NCBI GenBank assembly: GCA_913057785.1
Contig: CAJXPD010000024.1
Coordinates: 1 to 57,581 of the forward strand
DNA length: 57,581 nt
Direction: 5' to 3'
Source of the DNA: an uncultured Lewinella sp.
Lineage (GTDB): Bacteria > Bacteroidota > Bacteroidia > Chitinophagales > Saprospiraceae
A model generated the notes under the pieces. It had not been told where the DNA came from, did not search any database, and worked only from the letters and a program-made list of their open reading frames with translations. This document shows, one piece after another, positions 34,038 through 42,456 of this stretch (position 1 is the first letter of the stretch; each line of letters opens with the position of its first letter). The position numbers and the translations under genes are program-made.

Positions 34038-35102
34038 ATGCCTTATTCAGATAAGACCGTTGGAGTCATTGGAGCTGGAAGTTTTGGAACCGCCATCTCC
34101 AACTTATTGGCGTATAATACGAATGTCCTCTTGTACACGCGTAATGCCTCCATTGTAGATGCCATTAATAGCCAGCATTCACATCTCGGAGTAGATGTTT
34201 CTCCTCGCGTCACCGCTACGAATAACCTAGAGGAAGTAGCGAAGAGTTGCGAACTCATTTTTCCCGTTATTCCTTCTGATCAATTCCGCAACATGATGCG
34301 CCAATTGGGCCCTCATCTTCGGCCCTACCATATGCTCATACATGGGACCAAAGGGCTCGATCTCACGGACGTAGACCAGGAAAACCCTAGCTTCGAGGAT
34401 ATCACCCGAGATAATGTCCACACGATGAGTGAGGTAATCTTGCAGGAAAGTGCCGTGGTCCGAGTAGGCTGCTTGTCTGGTCCTAATCTTGCCCAAGAAA
34501 TTATGGATGGCCAACCCACAGCGACGGTCATTGCCAGTAAGTTCAGTGAGGTAATTAAGACTGGAAGAATTGTCTTGTCCAGTAAACATTTCCATGTCTT
34601 TGGCACGCATGATCTGTTGGGTGCAGAATTGGCTGGTGCACTTAAGAACACCATAGCCTTGGGATCCGGCATCCTTAAAGGAAGAGGGCTCGGAAAAAAT
34701 ATCCAAGCCATGTTAATCACCAGAGGCTTGATGGAGATGATCTATTTTGGAAATGCACTGCAAGCCTCCAGTAGTGCCTTCTTGGGCACAGCGGGGATTG
34801 GTGATCTAGTGGCCACAGCAACCAGTAAGAAAAGCCGGAATTACTCTTTTGGCTTTCGCCTCGGGCAGGGAGAATCTTTTGATGCCATTAAAGCATCTGT
34901 TCCCGAATTAGCAGAAGGCCTTAGAACGCTTCAAATTACCCGACATTTGGCAAAATGTTATAAATTGCGCGTTCCTATTACAGAAATGATCTATCGCATC
35001 ATATTTGAGGGATTTGACATCGAAAGAGCCCTAGATTATTTGATGACCTACCCATACGATGTGGATGTGGATTTCTTAAATCTATTGCCCAATAAAATCT
35101 AG
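34038..35102 (+). CDS. gpsA: NAD(P)H-dependent glycerol-3-phosphate dehydrogenase
   Basis: This 354-residue cytosolic enzyme makes sn-glycerol-3-phosphate from dihydroxyacetone phosphate for phospholipid synthesis. It has the N-terminal dinucleotide motif GAGSFGTAIS (residues 11-20), HGTKGLD near 100, the catalytic-domain segment LSGPNLAQEI, the catalytic Lys region ELAGALKNTIALGSGI, and GTAGIGDLVATATSKKSRNYSFG in the C-terminal domain. Slightly longer than E. coli GpsA (339). It lies six bases before the YfhO-family gene and is probably co-transcribed with it. Confidence 0.95.
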   Translation: MPYSDKTVGVIGAGSFGTAISNLLAYNTNVLLYTRNASIVDAINSQHSHLGVDVSPRVTATNNLEEVAKSCELIFPVIPSDQFRNMMRQLGPHLRPYHMLIHGTKGLDLTDVDQENPSFEDITRDNVHTMSEVILQESAVVRVGCLSGPNLAQEIMDGQPTATVIASKFSEVIKTGRIVLSSKHFHVFGTHDLLGAELAGALKNTIALGSGILKGRGLGKNIQAMLITRGLMEMIYFGNALQASSSAFLGTAGIGDLVATATSKKSRNYSFGFRLGQGESFDAIKASVPELAEGLRTLQITRHLAKCYKLRVPITEMIYRIIFEGFDIERALDYLMTYPYDVDVDFLNLLPNKI

Positions 35103-35107
35103 ATAGA

Positions 35108-37648
35108 ATGAATATTGCTTGGCAAAAAATTATTCCTCATGCCGCCGCGCTTGGAATCTTCTTGCTTTTAGCCTGTATCTATTTCTTTCCACAGCTAAAA
35201 GGAATGCAAGTTTCTCAAAGTGATATTAACCAGTGGCGAGGAATGGCCCAGGAAAGTCGAGAGTATCGGGACAAGACTGGCGAGGTGACGTTGTGGACCA
35301 ACGGAGCCTTCGGAGGAATGCCGACCTACCTAATCAATACCATCGCAGCCGGCAATAATTTACGACACTTTGATAAAATTTTTAGGCTCGGGTTCACTCG
35401 TCCTATTGGCCGCTTTTTGACAGCCATGATTGGCTTCTACCTACTCATGGTACTCCTAGGCACCAATGCCTGGTTGAGTATTGCCGGGGCCATTGCCTTT
35501 GGTTTCATGACCAATAACTTGGTGCTATTCGAGACTGGCCATGCCTCCAAATTAAGAGTGATCACCTTTTTGCCCTTGATCACAGCGGGTATCTTACTGG
35601 CCTTTCGAAAGAAATACTTGCTAGGCGGGGCTCTATTTGGCTTTGGTATGGGGCTAGGAATTTTTGCGAATCACCCGCAGATGCTGTACTACTTTGCCTT
35701 GACATTACCAGCTTTCGGTGTCGCCGCTTTTGTCAAGTCCTATAAAGAGCAAGAAATTGCAGGATTCTTGAAGGCCTGTGCCGCTTTAGTTGTAGGAGCT
35801 CTATTAGCCGTAGGATCCACGGCCTCCAACCTCCTCCCCACCTTGGAATACCAGGAGGATACGATGCGTGGTGCTCCCATCTTGGAAACTACGGGCCCAG
35901 TAGATCCTACGAATTCCAGTCAAACTGATGGTTTGGCCTGGCAATACGCCATGGCCTACAGTAATAATTTCAATGATCTTTTCTCCTCCTTTATTCCTGG
36001 ATTTGTAGGAGGTGGTTCCGGTGAAAAAGTTAGCACCTCTAGTTCATTAGTTAAACATCCAGCGTGGGGGCAACTATTACGCTCCAATGGAAGGCGAGCC
36101 CCCTTATATTGGGGGGGTGTGGGTTCCACTAGTGGTCCTATTTATTTTGGAGCAGTAATATTTTTCCTATTCGTTTTGGGGCTAATTGTGGTGAAAGGAC
36201 CGGTTAAGTGGTGGCTAGGAATTGGAACCTTGATCACCTTCATGATCTCACTGGGCATCAATTTTGAGGCCTTCAATCGATTTCTCTTCGACTATGCACC
36301 ACTGTTCAATAAATTTAGGACGCCCAATTCGGTGTTAAGTGTGACTTCATTTATGGTACCCGTCCTAAGTATACTGGCGGTCCAACAATTTCTAGATAAT
36401 AAGATTGACAAAGCGGAGCTATTGAGAGGAACTTGGATTGCTGGAGGCATAGTCGGCGGAATCTCCCTGCTCATGGCCTTAATCGGGCCTGGACTATATG
36501 ATTTTGCCGGTTCGAGCGACGCTTACTATAGTCAGAGTGGTTTTCCTTCCGAGCCGCTGATTGAGGCTCGTCAATCCCTGATGCGATCAGACTCGTTTAG
36601 ATCTTTCGTTTTAATCGGATTAGGGGTAGGACTTCTATATCTATTCGTAAAAGAAAGAATCAAAGCGATGTACCTCATCGCGGGACTGGGACTCCTGTTT
36701 ACCTATGATGCCTGGACTGTGGGTCAACGATACTTAGGAAGTGAGGATTTCCAAACGCAGCGAAGATTAGAAAGTAACTTTGCTCCACGACCAGTTGACC
36801 AGGAAATTCTACAGGACCAGACTAAAAGTTTCCGGGTTTATGACCTAAGCGTTGGCAATCCTTTCGCCTCCACCCGAGCATCCTTCTACCATCAGTCTTT
36901 GGGAGGGTACAGTGCCGCAAAAATGCAGCGGTACCAGGATATCATGGATCAATACCTCATGCAAGGAGATCAGCGGGTTTTAAACATGCTGAATACTCGA
37001 TATATAATTGTTGGAGGTCGGGATCAGCAGACCCCTCCAACTGCCCAGTTGAATCCGGGTGCGATGGGTAATGCCTGGTTTGTAAGCAGATTCGTTAATG
37101 TCAACACTCCGAATGAGGAGATTGGTGCCTTGGCAGACTTGGACCCAGGCAGCGAAGCGGCAGTACATGCTGAGTATAACGATTACATTGCTGGACTGAG
37201 TCCACAAAAGAATGGCACTATAGTGCTAGATGAATACCAACCGAATCATCTAACTTATACTTCGAACACTGCATCTGATCAATTCGCCGTATTCTCCGAG
37301 ATTTGGTACGGTCCCGACAAAGGTTGGCAAGCCTACTTGGATGGTGAACCAGTAGACCACATACGTGTTAATTATTTGCTGAGAGGGATGAAAGTTCCTC
37401 CAGGACAACATAAGATCGAATTCAAATTTGAGCCAGCTGTTTATAGCAGAGGCAAAACGATTTCATTCATTTCATCTCTTTTAATCCTGTTAGGGTTGGT
37501 TGGCGTAATGGTCAGATCCTATCCAACTTGGAAAGAAGAGATGCTCGCAGCATCAGTTCCCGTAAAAAAACAGCCTACAAGTCCGACAAAGTCGACAAAG
37601 GCTAAAAAGTCTGTAAAACCTAAACCTAAAAGCAAGAAGAAAAAATAA
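35108..37648 (+). CDS. YfhO family membrane protein
   Basis: This 846-residue integral membrane protein has about 12-13 hydrophobic helices, starting at residues 10-28, and two larger extracytoplasmic regions, one of them near 545-800. It follows the YfhO pattern, including the early QWRGMAQESREYRDKTGEVTLWTNGAFGGMPTY loop that in related GT-C glycosyltransferases carries the catalytic acidic residues. YfhO in Gram-positive bacteria takes part in glycosylation of lipoteichoic acids; Bacteroidota members probably modify envelope glycans. The last 30 residues are Lys/Pro-rich. Together with gpsA it may link glycerophosphate supply with envelope assembly, which is inference. Confidence 0.9.
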   Translation: MNIAWQKIIPHAAALGIFLLLACIYFFPQLKGMQVSQSDINQWRGMAQESREYRDKTGEVTLWTNGAFGGMPTYLINTIAAGNNLRHFDKIFRLGFTRPIGRFLTAMIGFYLLMVLLGTNAWLSIAGAIAFGFMTNNLVLFETGHASKLRVITFLPLITAGILLAFRKKYLLGGALFGFGMGLGIFANHPQMLYYFALTLPAFGVAAFVKSYKEQEIAGFLKACAALVVGALLAVGSTASNLLPTLEYQEDTMRGAPILETTGPVDPTNSSQTDGLAWQYAMAYSNNFNDLFSSFIPGFVGGGSGEKVSTSSSLVKHPAWGQLLRSNGRRAPLYWGGVGSTSGPIYFGAVIFFLFVLGLIVVKGPVKWWLGIGTLITFMISLGINFEAFNRFLFDYAPLFNKFRTPNSVLSVTSFMVPVLSILAVQQFLDNKIDKAELLRGTWIAGGIVGGISLLMALIGPGLYDFAGSSDAYYSQSGFPSEPLIEARQSLMRSDSFRSFVLIGLGVGLLYLFVKERIKAMYLIAGLGLLFTYDAWTVGQRYLGSEDFQTQRRLESNFAPRPVDQEILQDQTKSFRVYDLSVGNPFASTRASFYHQSLGGYSAAKMQRYQDIMDQYLMQGDQRVLNMLNTRYIIVGGRDQQTPPTAQLNPGAMGNAWFVSRFVNVNTPNEEIGALADLDPGSEAAVHAEYNDYIAGLSPQKNGTIVLDEYQPNHLTYTSNTASDQFAVFSEIWYGPDKGWQAYLDGEPVDHIRVNYLLRGMKVPPGQHKIEFKFEPAVYSRGKTISFISSLLILLGLVGVMVRSYPTWKEEMLAASVPVKKQPTSPTKSTKAKKSVKPKPKSKKKK

Positions 37649-37701
37649 ACATTAAACATATTTGTTATATGTAGTTTTTACATAAAAACAACAAAGTGAT
37701 T

Positions 37702-37731
37702 TTTGTTTTTGTCTTAATTCTTCTACTTTAG
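37702..37731 (+). promoter_or_regulatory. candidate promoter for the TPR-HTH regulator
   Basis: TTTG (37702-37705), 18 bases, then TACTTTAG (37724-37731), one mismatch from TAnnTTTG. The predicted 5' leader of about 138 bases contains two perfect palindromes. Confidence 0.4.
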
Positions 37732-37746
37732 ATGTGAGAGGTAGTG

Positions 37747-37862
37747 GATATAATGGCTGTTATATCTTAATTGCCTCCCAATCCTCTACAATAGGATAGA
37801 CTCATATTAGCCTTATTCTCACCTTAACCCAAGTTATTAAGCATGCATTCCCTTAATGCATG
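37747..37862. promoter_or_regulatory. two palindromes in the TPR-HTH gene leader
   Basis: GATATAA (37747-37753) and TTATATC (37760-37766) form a perfect inverted repeat around TGGCTG. CATGCATT (37842-37849) and AATGCATG (37855-37862) form a second one around CCCTT, ending 13 bases before the start codon. The second could be an operator or an mRNA hairpin affecting translation. Confidence 0.45.
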
Positions 37863-37875
37863 ACCCCTTACTCAT

Positions 37876-39486
37876 ATGTGTGATATGAAGAACTGGCTAT
37901 TGTATAGTGGTCTACTAGTCGTTAACAGTCTATTGATAAGTATAAGTGAAGGTGCTGCCTATGGCCCACCTAGTCCTTCCGTTGATAGCCTTAACGCCCT
38001 GGCAAAAGTAGATTCGCTCAGTTTCTACGAGCGAATCAAAATCAGTGAGAGAGCTTTTTCTTTGGCTGCCGATCAAGCTTATTTCTCCGGACAATATCAA
38101 GCCGCCTTGACTGCTGGACGGTCACACGCGGGCCTAAGTCAGTTTGAGGAAGCAGTTAGTTATTTTCAGACCGCTTACAGTTTAGGAGAACAAATGCAGA
38201 ATCTTTCGGCGATAGCTCAAGCCAGATTCCATTTAGGAGAAGTCTACTATTACCTCCAGAACCTACCACAAGCAAAAAATTCTTTTTCAGATGCCTTGGC
38301 TCAATTTGAAGAACTAGACAGCACGCGATGGATCGGCGTAATTAAGAATGCGATAGGCGTAATTCTTTATGCGGAAGGAGAGCAAGAAGAAGGCGCTCAA
38401 CTTTATCAAGAGGCATATGAGATTCTTTCTAGTAATAATTATGAACTGGACGCACAAGGTCCTCTAAATAATCTCGCAGATCACTTCTTTCATCAGGAGA
38501 AGATTGAACAGGCACAGCAATACTTTGAGCAGGTACTAGCCATAGATCGCAAGTATAAATCTACTTTCGGGGAAAGCTTATCCCTGCTTAATCTAGCCTG
38601 GTGCTATCGCTGGAAGAAGGACTATGATACCGCTATAGCCTTGATCCGAGAAAGTTTGGCTATCTCTGAACGGGAAGAAATTACGCAACATCTTGCCCTG
38701 GCCTATTCTGAACTCACCAAGACTTTTAAGGAGAAAGGAGATTTTGAAAATGCGTTTATCTACTCCGAGAAATATCGAGTTCTTCATGAATCAATGGACC
38801 TGAAGAAGAATGAGGAAAAATTGGCCAACATCATGGTCCAATTTGAGACAGAAAGAAAAGAAAAAGAATTGGCTGAGCTAAAAGCGGAAAAGAAGATTGA
38901 TCGACTCTATGTTGCCTTGCTACTTGGAGCCGCCGTACTTAGCTTCATTGTCGCATTTCTATTTATATCTCGTAATCGAGTAAAACGCAGGCTAGCTGAA
39001 ACTGAATTGCAGAAGCAAGCTTTAGTCAGTGAACAACTGCAACAACAACTGAATTCGAAAAAACAGGATCTTACTAATCTAGCCTTGGATATCTCGCGCA
39101 AAAATAGCTTTGCTACAAAGATTCATGACCGATTACAAGATCTCATTAAAGTGAATGATCCAGTAGAAAGGAAGCAAGGAATTCAGTCGCTCAGTCGAGT
39201 GGTAAGTAACCACTTGAGATTGAATGAAGATGCACAGGAATTCCAAGTGAATATTGAAACTGTGAATCACGATTTCTTTAATAAGCTGGATCAGCAATTC
39301 GCTGGCCTAACAACCAACGACAAACACCTTTGTGGTCTGATTAGACTCAACCTTTCGTCAAAAGATATTGCGGCAATTAAGAACATTTCAACAAAGTCAG
39401 TTGAAATGGGGAGATATCGCTTACGCAAAAAGTTGAGTTTGAATCCAGAGGAAGATTTATCGGAATTCCTACAAAATTTTGCCTAA
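37876..39486 (+). CDS. membrane TPR protein with C-terminal HTH (LuxR-like)
   Basis: This 536-residue protein has a signal sequence (about 5-25), about six TPR units from residues 75 to 310, a membrane helix near 346-370 (LYVALLLGAAVLSFIVAFLFIS), a coiled coil rich in Gln/Leu (about 372-410), and a C-terminal helix-turn-helix (about 478-525: DKHLCGLIRLNLSSKDIAAIKNISTKSVEMGRYRLRKKL). This architecture, periplasmic TPR sensor and cytoplasmic DNA-binding tail, is a common one-component regulator in Bacteroidota. Targets are unknown; palindromes before its own start suggest autoregulation. Confidence 0.88.
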   Translation: MCDMKNWLLYSGLLVVNSLLISISEGAAYGPPSPSVDSLNALAKVDSLSFYERIKISERAFSLAADQAYFSGQYQAALTAGRSHAGLSQFEEAVSYFQTAYSLGEQMQNLSAIAQARFHLGEVYYYLQNLPQAKNSFSDALAQFEELDSTRWIGVIKNAIGVILYAEGEQEEGAQLYQEAYEILSSNNYELDAQGPLNNLADHFFHQEKIEQAQQYFEQVLAIDRKYKSTFGESLSLLNLAWCYRWKKDYDTAIALIRESLAISEREEITQHLALAYSELTKTFKEKGDFENAFIYSEKYRVLHESMDLKKNEEKLANIMVQFETERKEKELAELKAEKKIDRLYVALLLGAAVLSFIVAFLFISRNRVKRRLAETELQKQALVSEQLQQQLNSKKQDLTNLALDISRKNSFATKIHDRLQDLIKVNDPVERKQGIQSLSRVVSNHLRLNEDAQEFQVNIETVNHDFFNKLDQQFAGLTTNDKHLCGLIRLNLSSKDIAAIKNISTKSVEMGRYRLRKKLSLNPEEDLSEFLQNFA

Positions 39487-39553
39487 TCTGAGGATTTTTA
39501 GCCCTTTGAGGGGCATTTGAGCGCCTTTGTAGGGGTGTTGTAGGGGTAATTTT

Positions 39554-39585
39554 TTAGTGAGAACGTATGCGAAATATTACATTTG
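39554..39585 (+). promoter_or_regulatory. promoter of a candidate non-coding transcript
   Basis: TTAG (39554-39557, one mismatch from TTTG), 20 bases, then a perfect -7 box TACATTTG (39578-39585). It lies about 70 bases after the TPR-HTH stop and has no gene directly downstream. Confidence 0.45.
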
Positions 39586-39589
39586 TCTT

Positions 39590-39761
39590 AACAAGATATC
39601 TAAAGAGGAAAGCAAAACACTTGCGATGGCCTCTAACCCCAGACAAATTTTCCAAGAAATCAAAGTGAATAAAAATTATATCCCTTTCGATTAAAGATTA
39701 ATATTTGGGTTTTTAAGGAGAGAGTTTATGACGCCTTGCCGTTCACCGGCAAGGTTTTTTT
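39590..39761 (+). ncRNA. candidate small RNA or transcription-attenuated leader
   Basis: The roughly 170-base unit between a perfect -7 box (39578-39585) and a strong intrinsic terminator (39734-39761) contains no credible coding frame. Near its 5' end it can form a nested hairpin: AGAGG/CCTCT enclosing GCAA-AACAC-TTGC at about 39604-39634. It could be an independent small RNA, a 3' fragment of the preceding mRNA, or an attenuating leader of the DUF547 gene that begins at 39859. I do not match it to a known RNA family. Confidence 0.4.
39734..39761 (+). terminator. strong intrinsic terminator
   Basis: CCTTGCC (39734-39740), loop GTTCACC, GGCAAGG (39748-39754), then seven T. This is the most canonical plus-strand terminator of the window, nearly 250 bases after the TPR-HTH stop codon. 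The T run leads into TATTTTTG (39761-39768), a possible -7 box for the DUF547 gene. Confidence 0.85.
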
Positions 39762-39787
39762 ATTTTTGTGTCCGCTTCAAAACACTT

Positions 39788-39828
39788 AACAGTTGATTTC
39801 TTACAACTGTACACATGGGTATACAGTT
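39788..39828. promoter_or_regulatory. three alternating half-sites upstream of the DUF547 gene
   Basis: ACAGTTG (39789-39795) and CAACTGT (39804-39810) form one perfect inverted repeat. AACTGTA (39805-39811) and TACAGTT (39822-39828) form another, sharing the middle half-site. Centres are 16-18 bases apart. The cluster lies 30-70 bases before the start codon and looks like a binding site for a dimeric regulator. Confidence 0.5.
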
Positions 39829-39858
39829 AATGATTATGTGCTTTAAACCAAAATTTAA

Positions 39859-40956
39859 ATGATGAATAAGCTAAATCAACTGGGCACCTTGGTAATGATA
39901 TTTCTGGCATGTGCCTGCCAAGCTAGCTCTTCTGAAGACCAAGTCTCCAAAGCTGCGGAAAATCAATCTCCTACCACAACGATCTCAAATGATGAGTTCA
40001 ATGCTGAAGGGGAGGTAGTTTTGATTTCCAACACAACCAACTCTACTGAACCTGCGGAAGGGGCAACGCCTAAAGAAGAGGACGACGCCCCCGCTACTCA
40101 AGCAGTAGTTGAGGAAAGAAAAGAAGAAAGTTCGGGAGAAAGGGATCAAGGATCACCCACCGAAGAAAAAGCCACTTCCACTGAAGTAGAAACAAATCAA
40201 AACCCTGAAACGGAAGCTGTCGAAGAGGAAGAGGAAACCATTCCCAACAATGAAACAGAACCTGCAGAAGAAGAAAAGGTGAAAGAAACCCCTTCCGATG
40301 CAACTCCTCCTCCTCCAAGTCATAAGATTTGGAACAACCTATTAACACAATATGTCAGTCGTGCTGGCAATGTCCAGTATAAGTCCCTAAAAGAATCTAG
40401 AATGGACGAACTGGAACAGTACTTAAAAGAGCTAGCTGACAACCCCGTGCAAAAGAGTTGGACCAAAGCGCAAAAAATGGCGTACTGGATGAATGCCTAC
40501 AATGCCTTTACGGTCAAGTTGATCCTGGACAACTATCCTATTTCTAGTATTACTAACTTATCCGGGGGCAAAGTCTGGGATAAAAAATGGATTAAGCTGG
40601 GAGACATGACCTACAGCTTGAATAACATCGAGAATGACATTCTGCGTCCGATGTATAAGGATGCTCGAATTCACTTTGCTGTAAACTGTGCCGCTAAGTC
40701 TTGCCCTCCCTTACTCAATAGAGCCTGGACCGACGTGAACCTGGAATATTATCTAGAGGGCCAAGCCAAGCGTTTTATCAACCATCCTGACTACAACCAG
40801 ATCAGTGCAGATAAGGTAGTTATCTCCAAAATCTTTGAATGGTATGCTGAAGATTTTGGTAATATCATAGAATACTTGAATAAATACTCCAAAACCAAGA
40901 TCAATGCTGATGCCAAGGTCTCTTATCAGGAGTACGATTGGGCGTTGAACAAGTAG
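39859..40956 (+). CDS. DUF547 domain-containing lipoprotein with long acidic linker
   Basis: This 365-residue protein has a lipoprotein signal (hydrophobic 9-18, lipobox FLACAC). Residues about 25-155 are a low-complexity Glu/Thr/Pro/Asn-rich, acidic, probably disordered linker. The DUF547 domain (about 160-360) has the family's YWMNAYNAFTVKLIL, SLNNIENDILR, and the HFAVNCAAKSCPPLLNRAW segment with paired Cys. The function of DUF547 is unknown, though its Cys/His pattern recalls transglutaminase-like folds. The linker would hold the domain away from the membrane. It lies six bases before the RsmF-type gene. Confidence 0.88.
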   Translation: MMNKLNQLGTLVMIFLACACQASSSEDQVSKAAENQSPTTTISNDEFNAEGEVVLISNTTNSTEPAEGATPKEEDDAPATQAVVEERKEESSGERDQGSPTEEKATSTEVETNQNPETEAVEEEEETIPNNETEPAEEEKVKETPSDATPPPPSHKIWNNLLTQYVSRAGNVQYKSLKESRMDELEQYLKELADNPVQKSWTKAQKMAYWMNAYNAFTVKLILDNYPISSITNLSGGKVWDKKWIKLGDMTYSLNNIENDILRPMYKDARIHFAVNCAAKSCPPLLNRAWTDVNLEYYLEGQAKRFINHPDYNQISADKVVISKIFEWYAEDFGNIIEYLNKYSKTKINADAKVSYQEYDWALNK

Positions 40957-40962
40957 TATTTC

Positions 40963-42339
40963 ATGAAATTACCCCTTGATTTCACAAATGCGATGAAATC
41001 GCAGTTAGAAGGAGCCTACAAGGACTTTGAACAAGCCTTGTCGGCTCCTTCGCCTATCAGCATCCGTTTCAATGCTTCAAAGAATTTTGATTGGAAAGAA
41101 AATTTTGACGGAGTAAAATGGAACAACAAGGGAGTATATCTAAGAGAACGGCCAGTATTTACGCTAGATCCGGCTTTCCACGCCGGGGCGTACTACGTTC
41201 AAGAAGCCTCCTCGATGTTCGTTGCGGAAGCCGTTCGGCAGATCGTAGCCTCAGCCCCGACTAAACCATTGCGCGTTTTGGATTTGTGTGCTGCCCCGGG
41301 CGGAAAAAGTACCCTGCTATTGGATGAACTGCCAACCAATAGCTTACTATGGAGCAATGAGGTCATCAGGAATCGCTTTCAGATCCTCAAATACAACCTG
41401 ATTAAATGGGGGAATCCAGGTATTGTAGCTAGTCAAATGGATAGTCAACAACTTAGCGAACTGGGGCCCTTCTTCGACCTCATACTAGTAGATGCGCCCT
41501 GTTCTGGAGAGGGACTCTTTCGGAAGACGCCAGAAGCCATGGAGGAATGGTCCTTGGCCAATGTAGACCTTTGTGCGGCTAGGCAGAAGAGAATTCTGGG
41601 AGAGGCCTTTAGTATGTTAAAACCAGGTGGACATCTATTGTATTCCACCTGCACCTATAATCCTAAGGAAAACCAGGATAATGTAAATTGGTCAATCCAT
41701 ACCGCGTCTCTGCGCCCATTTAATCTTGAACTTCCAAGTCATTGGGGGATTGAAAACAGGGAGGTAGGTTATCAGTTTTATCCACATCGACTACGCGGAG
41801 AGGGATTCTACCTAGCTTGCCTCCAAAAACCAGGAGATCAGCTTGAATCCAAGAAACATCGTAAAACTCGCCCTTCCAAAGTTGGTCTTCAAGCCATTAG
41901 TAGGAAAGAAAGGGAAGCCTTATCCCCTTGGCTAAATTCGCCAGAAGAACTATTCCTCTTCAAAACCGAGAAAGGACAAATAAGAGCCTTTCCTATCGTA
42001 CAACGGGAGGTCTTAGAGCGGCTTTCTAGCAAATGGCCGTTTCTGTGGTATGGATTGGAAGTGGGGGCATTCAAAGGCAAAGATTTCGTCCCCTCTCCTA
42101 CTCTAGCCTTAAGTAGCTTTATCTCACCGGAAATTTCCCATCTCGATCTAAAGAAGGGACAAGCCCTCGCCTTCCTCCGGAAAGATCCCATAGAAGACTT
42201 ACCCAACTTGGCCAAAGGCTGGCTATTGATCCGTTACCAAGGTTTAGGTTTGGGTTGGATTAAAAGCTTGGGCAATAGAATCAACAATTATTATCCAAAG
42301 GAGTGGAGAATCAGGATGAGCATCCCAAGAGAGGATTAG
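40963..42339 (+). CDS. RsmF/NOL1/NOP2/Sun-family RNA (cytosine-C5)-methyltransferase
   Basis: This 458-residue cytosolic enzyme uses SAM to methylate cytosine C5 in rRNA or tRNA. The SAM motif is LDLCAAPGGKSTLLLD (about 107-122). The two catalytic cysteines are in VDAPCSGEGLFRKTPEA and YSTCTYNPKENQDNV. The C-terminal 150 residues match the RsmF-type extension (RNA-binding PUA-like region), in which FYLACLQK is followed by a variable linker. E. coli RsmF (479 residues) modifies 16S rRNA C1407; orthology is likely but not proven. It is probably co-transcribed with the DUF547 gene. Confidence 0.9.
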   Translation: MKLPLDFTNAMKSQLEGAYKDFEQALSAPSPISIRFNASKNFDWKENFDGVKWNNKGVYLRERPVFTLDPAFHAGAYYVQEASSMFVAEAVRQIVASAPTKPLRVLDLCAAPGGKSTLLLDELPTNSLLWSNEVIRNRFQILKYNLIKWGNPGIVASQMDSQQLSELGPFFDLILVDAPCSGEGLFRKTPEAMEEWSLANVDLCAARQKRILGEAFSMLKPGGHLLYSTCTYNPKENQDNVNWSIHTASLRPFNLELPSHWGIENREVGYQFYPHRLRGEGFYLACLQKPGDQLESKKHRKTRPSKVGLQAISRKEREALSPWLNSPEELFLFKTEKGQIRAFPIVQREVLERLSSKWPFLWYGLEVGAFKGKDFVPSPTLALSSFISPEISHLDLKKGQALAFLRKDPIEDLPNLAKGWLLIRYQGLGLGWIKSLGNRINNYYPKEWRIRMSIPRED

Positions 42340-42361
42340 GATTTGTCTTGGTTGATGGCAT

Positions 42362-42397
42362 AAAAAAAGGTGATCCACTGCTGTAGATCACCCTTTT
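42362..42397. terminator. bidirectional intrinsic terminator
   Basis: Seven A (42362-42368), GGTGATC (42369-42375), loop, GATCACC (42386-42392) and CTTTT. T tracts arise on both strands, so it serves the RsmF-type gene (+) and the Crp/Fnr gene (-). Confidence 0.85.
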
Positions 42398-42456
42398 GGA
42401 TATATTGCTGAGAATACAAAAATTCACATGAAAGTAGAGCGTCTAAGCAGACACTA

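Noticed and set aside
39728..39796. A 22-codon frame after AAGGAGAGAG with ATG at 39728
   Set aside because: It runs straight through the strong terminator hairpin and T run; the apparent ribosome site is probably part of the non-coding transcript.
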